A stretch of DNA of 64,000 bases from JACKCB01 sp964452775 (GTDB taxonomy: Bacteria; Chloroflexota; Anaerolineae; Promineifilales; Promineifilaceae). Under the pieces are notes generated by a model. The model did not search any database, was not told the origin of the DNA, and worked only from the letters and a program-made list of their open reading frames with translations. Position 1 is the first letter of the stretch, and the number at the start of each line of letters is the position of its first letter. Of the stretch, positions 1 through 7,358 are shown one piece after another. The stretch lies in contig CAYVQP010000011.1 of the NCBI GenBank assembly GCA_964452775.1, positions 9,908-73,907 on the forward strand, in the 5' to 3' direction. Both the position numbers and the translations under genes were made by a program.

Positions 1-1
1 A

Positions 2-1348
2 TCAGTACGTAGCGCCTTCGCGTTACCAGACTTACGCCGGCGGATACTTTTCACGCTGTTCATGCTGGTCATATATCGCCTGGTTGCCAACATTCCGGTG
101 CCCGGCGTCAATATCAGCGCCTGGGTAATCTTTACGCAGGGCGGCGGTCAGGAGAACGGCCTGTTACAGTTTCTGAACCTGCTGTCCGGCGGAGCGGTCT
201 CCAACTTTTCCGTAATGGCGATGGGCGTGTACCCGTACATTACGGCTTCCATCATCATCCAGCTGCTGACGCCGATTATTCCGCAGTTGCAGGAGATGAT
301 GGAGGAAGGTGAATCCGGTCGTGATCGGGTCAACCGAATTACCTACTACGTTACCGTTCCCCTGGCGATAGTGCAGGCGATCGGACAGATCCGGCTGGTC
401 GGTTTCAACATCGGCAGCCTGGAAGCAATCATGCCTAACTTCGGTTTCGGGGACGCGGCGAACATATTGCCGACGATCACCACCCTGGCGGCCATGACTG
501 CCGGAACCATGTTCGCCATCTGGCTGGGCGAGCAAATTACCGACCAGGGCGTTGGCCAGGGCATATCCTTGATCATCTTTAGTGGTATCGTCGCCGGCAT
601 TCCGTCCAACCTGGCAGCGCTCTTTGCGCCGGGTGTGGAGGTCAGCTCGCAAATCTTCTCGCTGGTAGCCTTTATCGTGGTGACAATTGCCACCCTGATC
701 GCGATTGTGTTCGTGCAGGAGGGTCAGCGGAGGGTGCCGGTGCAGTACGGGCGACGTGTGCGCGGCCGCAAAGTTTATCAGGGCCAGAGCACGTACATCC
801 CATTGAAGGTGAATACCGCCGGCATGATTCCAATCATCTTCGCGCAATCCTTGCTGACTCTGCCGGCCCTTTTGGCGAGCATCTTTGTGCGTCCGGAGAG
901 CACCAGCATCATCAATCGAATGCTGACCTGGGTTTCGGTCAATTTCGGCCAGGCAAATACCTTTATCTACTGGTTCGCCTACTTCTTGCTGGTGGTTGGT
1001 TTCACCTTCTTCTACACGGACGTGATGGTCCAGCAACAAAATCTGGCGCAAACGTTACAACGACAGGGCGGGTTCATCCCCGGCATCAGGCCGGGTAAAC
1101 GCACTGACCAGTACATCATGTCGGTCGTGCGCCGCATCACGTTGGTGGGCGCGCTCTTCCTGGGCGTCGTGGCGGTCTTGCCGGGCATCATGCAGTTCCT
1201 TGGAAACCTGCTGAACATCCCCGGCCTGAGCCAGAGCGTTCTGGTGGTCAGTGGCTCCGGTATGATCATTATCGTCGGCGTAGTGGTGGACACGATGCGC
1301 CAGTTGGAAGCGCAGCTGCTGATGCGCCATTACGAAGGATTCGTATAA
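2..1348 (+). CDS. secY: Protein translocase subunit SecY (5' end cut by window edge)
   Basis: Central channel subunit of the SecYEG translocon in the cytoplasmic membrane, exporting unfolded preproteins with SecA. The reading frame is already open at base 2 (SVRSAFALPDLRRRILFT), so the methionine at 62 is internal; compared with typical SecY only about 3-6 N-terminal residues are missing. The 448 visible residues contain about ten hydrophobic segments, the early NIPVPGVN motif, the cytoplasmic loop with GQRRVPVQYGRR and the late GIRPGKRT loop, all standard for SecY. It is followed after 5 bases by adk, the usual superoperon order, so it is probably cotranscribed from promoters upstream of the window. 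Identification is secure; only the start is unseen. Confidence 0.97.
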   Translation, partial: SVRSAFALPDLRRRILFTLFMLVIYRLVANIPVPGVNISAWVIFTQGGGQENGLLQFLNLLSGGAVSNFSVMAMGVYPYITASIIIQLLTPIIPQLQEMMEEGESGRDRVNRITYYVTVPLAIVQAIGQIRLVGFNIGSLEAIMPNFGFGDAANILPTITTLAAMTAGTMFAIWLGEQITDQGVGQGISLIIFSGIVAGIPSNLAALFAPGVEVSSQIFSLVAFIVVTIATLIAIVFVQEGQRRVPVQYGRRVRGRKVYQGQSTYIPLKVNTAGMIPIIFAQSLLTLPALLASIFVRPESTSIINRMLTWVSVNFGQANTFIYWFAYFLLVVGFTFFYTDVMVQQQNLAQTLQRQGGFIPGIRPGKRTDQYIMSVVRRITLVGALFLGVVAVLPGIMQFLGNLLNIPGLSQSVLVVSGSGMIIIVGVVVDTMRQLEAQLLMRHYEGFV

Positions 1349-1353
1349 GAGCC

Positions 1354-1935
1354 ATGAGCGGCTTTGTTGTGCTCCTGGGTCCGCCGGGGGCAGGTAAAGG
1401 AACGCAGGCCAGGCGGCTGGAGCAGGCGATAGGTCTGCCCCATATCTCAACCGGCGATCTGTTTCGGCAGAATCTGCGAAATCAGACCGAACTTGGCCGG
1501 ATGGCGCAACGATATCTCGATGCCGGCGAGTTGGTGCCTGACGAGGTTACCGTAGCAATGGCCAGGGATAGGTTGTTCGCACCGGACTGCGCCGCCGGGG
1601 CAATTATGGACGGATTTCCGCGTACAGTGTTTCAGGCTGAAGCCTTTGGCGCGCTGTTGGCGGAACTGAAAAGCGGCATCAAGATAGTGCCGCATATCCG
1701 AGTGCAGGTTGAAATTCTGGTGGCCCGCCTGTTACTGCGGGCGAGAGAACAAGGGCGCTCGGACGACAGTGAAGAGACAATCAGAACCCGCATGAGGGTG
1801 TATGAGCAGCAGACAGCGCCGCTGATTGACTATTACGCCAAAGGCGGTTTGCTGCGAGATGTTAACGGTGATCAGTCAATTGAGGAAGTGTTCGCTGAGC
1901 TTTTGCGGGTGGTAAACGCCGCACTGCGCGCTTAG
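1354..1935 (+). CDS. adk: Adenylate kinase, short-LID form
   Basis: Catalyses ATP + AMP to 2 ADP in the cytoplasm. The P-loop GPPGAGKGT is at residues 9-17, the AMP-binding STGDLFR at 32-38 and DGFPR at 86-90. At 193 residues it is the short type: after the RLLLRAREQ segment there is only a brief GRSDDS loop instead of the long zinc-binding LID of about 30 residues. The ATG lies 5 bases after the secY stop, so translation is probably coupled. In most bacteria map and infA would follow; here a 63-base spacer leads straight to rpmJ. Confidence 0.97.
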   Translation: MSGFVVLLGPPGAGKGTQARRLEQAIGLPHISTGDLFRQNLRNQTELGRMAQRYLDAGELVPDEVTVAMARDRLFAPDCAAGAIMDGFPRTVFQAEAFGALLAELKSGIKIVPHIRVQVEILVARLLLRAREQGRSDDSEETIRTRMRVYEQQTAPLIDYYAKGGLLRDVNGDQSIEEVFAELLRVVNAALRA

Positions 1936-1998
1936 CGGCGCGACCCTTGTAAAGCGGGCAGTCGTCGCCGGCGATTTGTTTGCAGAGGAGTATGGATC

Positions 1999-2112
1999 AT
2001 GAAAGTGACAGCATCAGTGAAAAGGCGTTGCCCGAAGTGCATCATTGTCAAGCGCAGGGGCGTGGTCCGGGTCATCTGTGTGAACCCGAATCACAAGCAG
2101 CGACAGGGTTAA
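1999..2112 (+). CDS. rpmJ: 50S ribosomal protein bL36
   Basis: A 37-residue protein of the large ribosomal subunit. The sequence begins MKVTASVKRRCPKC and has the zinc-ribbon ligands C11, C14, C27 and H32 in the spacing usual for the zinc-binding form of bL36. A GAGGAG Shine-Dalgarno at 1985-1990 sits 8 bases before the ATG. It lies between adk and rpsM with 21 bases to the next start, as in the standard alpha operon. Length and basic composition fit the family. Confidence 0.96.
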   Translation: MKVTASVKRRCPKCIIVKRRGVVRVICVNPNHKQRQG

Positions 2113-2133
2113 TGGAAATAGGACGGCAAGAAT

Positions 2134-2520
2134 ATGGCTCGTATAGCTGGAGTTGACATTCCCCGAGACAAGCAGGTCTTGCACAGCCTGACCTATATCT
2201 ACGGAATTGGCATTTCACATAGCCGGGATATCTTGAGCCAGGCGAATGTGGAGCCGGAGACCCGCGTACGGAATCTGACCGATTCCGAGGTGACGCGCTT
2301 GCGCGAGATCATCGATCGCAACTACATGGTTGAAGGTGACTTGCGCCGTGAAGTAGCGATGAATATCAAGCGCCTGACGGAGATCGGATGCTACCGGGGC
2401 CTGCGCCATCGCCGGCATCTGCCGGTGCATGGGCAGCGAACCAAGACGAATGCCCGCACGCGTAAGGGACCGAAGAAGACGGTTGCCGGCCGTGGGCGGC
2501 GCAAGGGCGCGAAGAAGTAA
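2134..2520 (+). CDS. rpsM: 30S ribosomal protein uS13
   Basis: Head protein of the small subunit that contacts the P-site tRNA and the 50S subunit. The 128 residues start MARIAGVDIPRDKQV and contain the YIYGIG helix-two-turn-helix motif and the conserved block GCYRGLRHRRHLPVHGQRT near residues 87-105, ending in a very basic tail that would reach the tRNA. Length is normal. Position between rpmJ and rpsK is the standard order. Confidence 0.98.
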   Translation: MARIAGVDIPRDKQVLHSLTYIYGIGISHSRDILSQANVEPETRVRNLTDSEVTRLREIIDRNYMVEGDLRREVAMNIKRLTEIGCYRGLRHRRHLPVHGQRTKTNARTRKGPKKTVAGRGRRKGAKK

Positions 2521-2571
2521 GCCGGCCTGGGTAGCCGGTCCGGCGATTTTCGCCATGTGTAAGGAGTAATA

Positions 2572-2964
2572 ATGGGACGACGACGTCAGGTTCAACAGCG
2601 TAAGAAAGTCAAGAAGATGGTGTCGGATGGGCAGGTGCATATTCATGCCACCTTCAACAACACCATCGTGACCATTACTGATAAACAGGGAAACACAATT
2701 TGTTGGGCAAGCGCCGGCAATTCGGGCTTCAAGGGTTCACGCAAGAGCACGCCCTACGCTGCCCGGCTGGCATGCCAGAACGCAGCCCGCACGGCGCAGG
2801 ACCACGGCATGCAGGAAGTTGAGGTGGTCGTCAATGGGCCTGGCCCGGGTCGCGAGGCAGCGATTCGCGCGATTCAATCTTCCGGCCTGCGCGTGCGCTC
2901 GATTTCGGATGTGACCCCGGTTCCGCACAACGGATGCCGCCCACCTAAGAAACGGCGCGTTTAA
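2572..2964 (+). CDS. rpsK: 30S ribosomal protein uS11
   Basis: Platform protein of the small subunit, next to the 3' end of 16S rRNA. The 130 residues show the family blocks HATFNNTIVTITD, SAGNSGFKGSRKSTPYAA and NGPGPGREAAIRAIQSSGL, and end with DVTPVPHNGCRPPKKRRV, the typical C-terminus. AAGGAG at 2560-2565 sits 6 bases before the ATG. It is the last gene before a 305-base spacer that contains a fresh promoter, so the transcript may partly end or be restarted after it. Confidence 0.98.
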   Translation: MGRRRQVQQRKKVKKMVSDGQVHIHATFNNTIVTITDKQGNTICWASAGNSGFKGSRKSTPYAARLACQNAARTAQDHGMQEVEVVVNGPGPGREAAIRAIQSSGLRVRSISDVTPVPHNGCRPPKKRRV

Positions 2965-3011
2965 GGTAGCAAACCTGGCAGGGATGGTCACTTTCCGGCC
3001 AGGCTGAGTTT

Positions 3012-3040
3012 TTGCTGGTTCCGGCATTTGCCGGTATAAT
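3012..3040 (+). promoter_or_regulatory. Sigma-70-type promoter for rpsD-rpoA-rplQ
   Basis: TTGCTG at 3012-3017 and a perfect TATAAT at 3035-3040 are separated by exactly 17 bases. The spacer itself contains the short inverted repeat CCGGCATTTGCCGG, directly upstream of the -10. Predicted transcription start is near 3047, about 220 bases upstream of rpsD. It is the best-matching promoter seen in the ribosomal cluster and implies that rpsD and downstream genes can be transcribed independently of secY-rpsK. Confidence 0.7.
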
Positions 3041-3046
3041 AAAGGG

Positions 3047-3269
3047 CTTGCTTTTTGGTTAAAGCCCACGAGTATTCTTTGAAATCTGGTCGTGCGCGAT
3101 GGAGACGGAACCCGGTTTAGAACCGGGATACGTTTTTGCATCCCTGGGGCGGGTCATGTGACCCGCTCGCAGCGGCAGGAAAAACGCCGGCGCGCGAATT
3201 CTGGAGAGGGAAGACGGGTACGCCAAGCCTGTAAACCTCTCGACACTCTATAATGATGGAGGAAGTAAG
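3047..3269 (+). promoter_or_regulatory. Structured 5' leader upstream of rpsD
   Basis: This 220-base noncoding stretch between the promoter and the rpsD start holds two perfect hairpins: CCCGGTT/AACCGGG (3111-3127, 3-base loop) and GCGGGTCA/TGACCCGC (3149-3166, 2-base loop). A longer-range pairing is possible between GAGAGG (3204-3209) and CCTCTC (3236-3241), just before the Shine-Dalgarno. S4 (RpsD) autoregulates its operon through mRNA leaders in both E. coli and Bacillus, so this may be an S4-responsive leader of a different shape. No convincing ORF is in it. Confidence 0.45.
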
Positions 3270-3908
3270 TTGGCTAGATACACTGGACCTGTTTGCCGGC
3301 TTTGTCGCCGGGAAGGCGAAAAGCTATTCCTGAAGGGGTCGCGTTGCATGACCCCCAAGTGCTCTTACGAAAGACGCCCGTTTGCGCCGGGTCAGACCGG
3401 GCGGGAGGGTCAGTTCCGGCGTGGTCGCGCTTCGGACTATTTGCTCCAGTTGCGCGAAAAACAAAAGGCGCGCCGGGTCTACGGCGTGTTAGAGCGACAG
3501 TTCAGCCGCTATTTCGAAAAAGCGAACCAGCGCACCGGTCTGACCGGCTCCAACCTGCTGATCATGCTGGAGCGGCGGCTGGACAGCGTCATCTACCGGC
3601 TGGGGCTGGCAGATTCACGCGCTCAAGCGCGGCAATTGGTCAGCCACGGGCACTTCATGATCAATAATCGCCGCACCACCATTCCTTCGGCGCTGGTCTC
3701 GGCCGGCGATCACATTACCGTTCGCCCGCAGAGTGCGCGACGCACCTATTTCAAGGAGCGGCGACAGAACATTGACGATCGCCGGGTCCCGCGCTGGCTT
3801 TCGCTGGATGTCAATACGATGTCCGCAGCGGTCATGCAGTTGCCCGTTCGTGAGGATATTGACGTTTCTTTGAACGAGCAGTTAATCGTTGAATATTACT
3901 CCCGGTAA
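3270..3908 (+). CDS. rpsD: 30S ribosomal protein uS4, zinc-binding form
   Basis: Primary 16S rRNA-binding protein that starts assembly of the 30S body. It starts with TTG (MARYTGPVC) behind GGAGGAAG at 3258-3265. C9, C12, C26 and C31 form the zinc site of the C+ class of S4. An S4 RNA-binding domain follows around residues 100-165 (MLERRLDSVIYRLGLADSRAQARQLVSHGHF). The 212 residues are a normal length. A separate promoter and a structured leader precede it, consistent with autogenous control, which is known for S4 in other bacteria but not shown here. Confidence 0.97.
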   Translation: MARYTGPVCRLCRREGEKLFLKGSRCMTPKCSYERRPFAPGQTGREGQFRRGRASDYLLQLREKQKARRVYGVLERQFSRYFEKANQRTGLTGSNLLIMLERRLDSVIYRLGLADSRAQARQLVSHGHFMINNRRTTIPSALVSAGDHITVRPQSARRTYFKERRQNIDDRRVPRWLSLDVNTMSAAVMQLPVREDIDVSLNEQLIVEYYSR

Positions 3909-4003
3909 TCAGGGAACCACGACCAGGGTCGCGTCCATTGTCGCGGCCCTTTGGAGTTGGCGCTGTCGCGTCACGCCAGGCAACTCTCTGGGAGGTTATT
4001 GCG

Positions 4004-4969
4004 TTGGCTATTAGTAATTTGGTCTTACCGAAGATTGAAAGCACCGCCATGTCCCGCAAATATGGGCGATTCTTGATCGGCCCGGTCGAGCGGGGCTATG
4101 GCACTACCCTGGGTAATTCATTACGCCGCGTGTTGCTGGCTTCCTTGCCGGGAGCAGCGGTTTCGTCTATTCGCGTCAGCGATGTGCCGCATGAGTTCGC
4201 GGCCATTCCGCATGTGCGCGAAGATATGATGCAACTTATCCTGCAGATTAAGAAGCTGCGCTTCAAGCTCCTTGACACCGATTCCGCCCGCGTCCGGCTG
4301 GAGGTGCAGGGTTCCGGCACAATTACTGGCGCCGACCTCAACCTGCCGCCGGAAGTTGAGCTGATTAATCCGGAGCTGTACCTGTTCACCGTTGATTCCG
4401 ATGATGCCTTCCTGGAGATGGAACTGACGGTAGAGGCCGGGCGAGGCTATTCCCCGGCGGAAGAGCGCGGCCGGCTGCCCATCGGTGAGTTGCCGGTTGA
4501 TGCGATCTTCTGTCCAATCAACCGCGTCAGCTACGAAGTAGAGAAGGCGCGCGTCGGTCAGGCGGCTGACTACGATCGGGTCGTGATGGAGATCTGGACG
4601 GACGGTTCGATTCGTCCGGAGGAGGCGCTGGCCCAGTCCGCACAGATCCTGCTGCAATACTTGCGGCCAATTGCCGGCATCAGCGAAGATACCTTCCTGC
4701 CCACCGAAGTGGAAGAGGTGGTGGAATCGATCCCGAACGAGATCTATGACACCCCTATCGAACAGCTCGATCTGAGCGTGCGCGTTTTCAATTCGCTGAA
4801 GCGGACCGGCATTACCAAGGTCGGCGAGATGCTGGAAATGCTGGACCGCGGCGAAGAGACGATGCTGGCGATTCGGAACTTCGGCGACAAATCCCTGGAG
4901 GAGCTAAAACGACAGCTTCGCGCCAAGGGTTTCCTGGAAGACGAAGAGGAAGAGCAGCCCACCCGGTAA
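4004..4969 (+). CDS. rpoA: DNA-directed RNA polymerase subunit alpha
   Basis: Alpha subunit: its N-terminal domain dimerises and nucleates RNA polymerase assembly, its C-terminal domain contacts UP elements and activators. The frame is open further upstream, but the likely start is TTG at 4004 (MAISNLVLPKIES), because GGGAGG at 3990-3995 is 8 bases before it and the alignment with other RpoA begins there; this gives 321 residues. The NTD holds GRFLIGPVERGYGTTLGNSLRRVLL; the CTD (from about residue 245) holds LDLSVRVFNSLKRTGI and AIRNFGDKSLEELKRQL. Gene order rpsD-rpoA-rplQ is standard. Confidence 0.97.
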   Translation: MAISNLVLPKIESTAMSRKYGRFLIGPVERGYGTTLGNSLRRVLLASLPGAAVSSIRVSDVPHEFAAIPHVREDMMQLILQIKKLRFKLLDTDSARVRLEVQGSGTITGADLNLPPEVELINPELYLFTVDSDDAFLEMELTVEAGRGYSPAEERGRLPIGELPVDAIFCPINRVSYEVEKARVGQAADYDRVVMEIWTDGSIRPEEALAQSAQILLQYLRPIAGISEDTFLPTEVEEVVESIPNEIYDTPIEQLDLSVRVFNSLKRTGITKVGEMLEMLDRGEETMLAIRNFGDKSLEELKRQLRAKGFLEDEEEEQPTR

Positions 4970-5015
4970 TATCCCTGGTTTGGCGCTTGGTTGCGAGAAT
5001 TAGCGAGGAAAAACT

Positions 5016-5453
5016 ATGCGACACAAAGTATACGGTCGCCGGCTGGGTCGCGATACCAGTCATCGAGAAGCATTGCGCAAGAACCTGGTGGCCGATCTTA
5101 TCTGTCACGAGCAGATCGTGACTACTGAGGCCAAGGCGCGCATGTTGCGCCCGACCGCGGAGAAGGTAATCACCCTGGCCAAGCGCGGCATTGCGAACGG
5201 CAAGGAGAATCCCAGCGCGACGGTTCATGCTCGCCGGCTGGTCGGCGCCCGGGTGGCGCGCTTTCGGCGGGTGCCGCGTGAGAGCGGCGGCTTTGACGAT
5301 GTGGATGTCGTGCAGAAGCTGTTCAATGAGATTGCGCCGCGCTTTGCAGACCGGCCCGGCGGCTATACGCGCATCGTAAAGATGAACTTGCGCCCCGGCG
5401 ACAACGCCAAGATGGCGATGATCATGCTGGTAGAAAACGAGAAGTCTGCGTAG
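5016..5453 (+). CDS. rplQ: 50S ribosomal protein bL17
   Basis: Large-subunit protein near the exit tunnel. The N-terminal block MRHKVYGRRLGRDTSHREALRKNL is the family signature, followed by the LITTEAKA-like VTTEAKARMLRPTAEKVITLAKRG. At 145 residues it is somewhat longer than the 120-130 of many bL17, the extra being near VPRESGGFDDVDVV. GCGAGGAAAA just upstream gives a usable Shine-Dalgarno. It closes the rpsD-rpoA-rplQ unit and is followed after 15 bases by truA. Confidence 0.97.
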   Translation: MRHKVYGRRLGRDTSHREALRKNLVADLICHEQIVTTEAKARMLRPTAEKVITLAKRGIANGKENPSATVHARRLVGARVARFRRVPRESGGFDDVDVVQKLFNEIAPRFADRPGGYTRIVKMNLRPGDNAKMAMIMLVENEKSA

Positions 5454-5468
5454 CAAGAGAAGTACTGA

Positions 5469-6254
5469 TTGGCGATGACCGGCCTGGAGAGTTTACGAAC
5501 TCGCTATGGGGCGGTTGTGGAATATGACGGGACAGCCTATCAGGGCTTTCAACGTCAGTTACCTGAACAACCTACTGTACAGGGTGTCCTGGAAGAGGCC
5601 CTGGGGCAAATAAGCGGGCAGGCGACAGTGGTCACCGGCGCAGGTCGCACTGACAGCGGTGTGCATGCGCGGGGCCAGGTAATCAGCTTCGAGCTGCAAT
5701 GGCGGCATGAATTGGCTGACTTGCTGAGGGCCTTGAACGCCAACCTGCCGGCTGATGTGGCGGTCAGGCGTGTGGCCAGTGTGCCGGCCACATTTCATCC
5801 CAGGTTCGATGCCAGATGGCGGGCGTACGAGTACTATGTGCTGAATGAGCCGGTGCGCAGCCCGCTCAGGCGCTTGCGTAGCTGGCACATCGGAAGGCCG
5901 CTGGATATGGCAGCCATGAACCGGGCGGCGGCCGGCCTGGTTGGGACGCACGACTTTGCCACATTTGGCAGCGCTCCGCAGGGCGACAACACCGTGCGCC
6001 GGGTTTTTGTGGCGCAGTGGGAGGAACGTGCGGAGTGGCTGGTCTTCCGGGTGAAGGCCGATGCGTTCCTCTTTCGCATGGTGCGCAGCCTGGTAGGGAC
6101 GCTGTGCCGGGTAGGCGACGGCTCCTGGCAAGAGGCAGAGTTCCGGCAGGCATTCGTCGCCTGCGATCGGAGTCGAGCCGGCGGCCTGGCCCCACCGCAG
6201 GGGCTATACCTGGACGCGGTAGGGTATGATACGGATTGGTTCGCGCCGGCGTAG
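5469..6254 (+). CDS. truA: tRNA pseudouridine(38-40) synthase TruA
   Basis: Isomerises uridines 38, 39 and 40 in the tRNA anticodon arm. The catalytic aspartate is D62 in TGAGRTDSGVHARGQ; the N-terminal VEYDGTAYQGFQRQ and the later NEPVRSPLRRLRSWHI, TFGSAPQGDN and FLFRMVRSLVGTL blocks match the family. Length is 261 residues from TTG 5469; an ATG at 5475 would shorten it by two residues and cannot be separated by sequence alone. It sits between rplQ and rplM, the common bacterial arrangement. Confidence 0.95.
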   Translation: MAMTGLESLRTRYGAVVEYDGTAYQGFQRQLPEQPTVQGVLEEALGQISGQATVVTGAGRTDSGVHARGQVISFELQWRHELADLLRALNANLPADVAVRRVASVPATFHPRFDARWRAYEYYVLNEPVRSPLRRLRSWHIGRPLDMAAMNRAAAGLVGTHDFATFGSAPQGDNTVRRVFVAQWEERAEWLVFRVKADAFLFRMVRSLVGTLCRVGDGSWQEAEFRQAFVACDRSRAGGLAPPQGLYLDAVGYDTDWFAPA

Positions 6255-6346
6255 AGCCGGCAGTAGCTGAACATGGAGATGCTGCAATCGGGTTGCGGCG
6301 TTTTGCGCGCAGTAGGCGTGCAGAAGTAAGTGTTGGAGACGACAAC

Positions 6347-6778
6347 ATGCAGAAAACGTACTGGACAAAACCGGCCGATGTAGAGCGGCGTTGGTACGTG
6401 GTCGATGCCGAAGGCAAGAATCTTGGCCGGCTGGCATCCCAGATTGCGGCCATTCTGCGCGGCAAGCACAAGGCCACATTCAACCCGTCCGTGGACACGG
6501 GCGATTACGTGGTGGTGGTCAATGCGGACAAGATCGCCGTAACCGGCCGGCGCGCTGAGCAGAAGCGCTACTATCGCCATTCCGGCTACATGGGCGGCCT
6601 GAAGGAGATCACCCTGCGCGATCAACTGGAGCAGCATCCTACCCGCGTTCTGCATGCGGCCGTGCGCGGAATGTTGCCCAAGAATACGCTGGGCCGGCAG
6701 ATGATCAAGAAGCTGAAGTTATATGCGGGTCCGGAGCATCCGCACGAGGCCCAACAGCCGACGACGCTGGAGCTCTAA
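6347..6778 (+). CDS. rplM: 50S ribosomal protein uL13
   Basis: Early-assembly large-subunit protein. The frame is open upstream to 6236, overlapping truA, but the ATG at 6347 (MQKTYWTKPADVERRWYVVD) fits the family and has GGAGAC at 6335-6340; this gives 143 residues, the normal size. Conserved blocks are GKNLGRLASQIAAILRGKHKATFNP-type at residues 25-47, YYRHSGYMGGLKE, and AVRGMLPKNTLGRQM. Followed by rpsI after 12 bases, the universal rplM-rpsI pair. Confidence 0.97.
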   Translation: MQKTYWTKPADVERRWYVVDAEGKNLGRLASQIAAILRGKHKATFNPSVDTGDYVVVVNADKIAVTGRRAEQKRYYRHSGYMGGLKEITLRDQLEQHPTRVLHAAVRGMLPKNTLGRQMIKKLKLYAGPEHPHEAQQPTTLEL

Positions 6779-6790
6779 AAGGGAGAAGGA

Positions 6791-7198
6791 ATGGAAGAAT
6801 CAACACGCTATTACGAAGGTATTGGCCGGCGGAAGCGATCTTCCGCTCGCGTGCGCATTTACCCGAACCCGAGCGAAGGGGTGACCTTTGTGGTCAACGG
6901 TAAGGATGTGCATGAATACTTCCCCCGCTTCGGCGACTATCAGACGCTGATCGGGCCGCTGGAGGACACATCGCTGGCCGGCAGAATGGCGGTTACGGTG
7001 CTGGTAAACGGCGGCGGGATCACCGGCCAAACAGCGGCCGTCCGGCTTGGGCTGGCCCGCGCGCTGGTCACTTATGATGAGAACCTGCGCGGCCAGTTGC
7101 GGAGTTTCGGGCATCTGACCCGCGACCCGCGCATCAAGGAGCGCAAGAAGCCTGGTTTGAAGCGGGCCCGCAAGGCGCCGACCTACACCAAGCGTTAA
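6791..7198 (+). CDS. rpsI: 30S ribosomal protein uS9
   Basis: Small-subunit head protein whose basic C-terminal tail reaches the P-site tRNA. The 135 residues show YYEGIGRRKRSSARVRIYP, VNGGGITGQTAAVRLGLARAL and the tail KKPGLKRARKAPTYTKR; the final lysine-arginine is the conserved tRNA contact. GGGAGAAGG at 6780-6788 is its Shine-Dalgarno. It is the last gene of the ribosomal cluster, followed by a strong intrinsic terminator. Confidence 0.97.
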   Translation: MEESTRYYEGIGRRKRSSARVRIYPNPSEGVTFVVNGKDVHEYFPRFGDYQTLIGPLEDTSLAGRMAVTVLVNGGGITGQTAAVRLGLARALVTYDENLRGQLRSFGHLTRDPRIKERKKPGLKRARKAPTYTKR

Positions 7199-7312
7199 TA
7201 TTGCCGCCGGCGGCGCGAGCAGCCTATCATGCTCGCATTGGAAGCAGGCAATAGCGCCCGGCGCGAATTTCCCGGCGCCGGGAGCATGGTTAATCAATTG
7301 AGCTAAAATAGA

Positions 7313-7347
7313 AGGGCGAGTTCCGGTTGACTCGCCCTTTTTGTTTT
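7313..7347 (+). terminator. Rho-independent terminator after rpsI
   Basis: Perfect 9-bp stem AGGGCGAGT (7313-7321) / ACTCGCCCT (7330-7338) with an 8-base loop, followed at once by a T-rich run (TTTTTGTTTT). It ends the ribosomal superoperon about 115 bases after the rpsI stop. The next gene starts within 15-25 bases of the U-run, leaving little room for a promoter of its own between them. Confidence 0.93.
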
Positions 7348-7358
7348 AGCATCTGCAA

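Noticed and set aside
164..1051. Long minus-strand open frame (295 residues) across secY
   Set aside because: Antisense to secY in high-G+C DNA; composition is arginine, histidine and glutamine rich without motifs, typical of a shadow frame.
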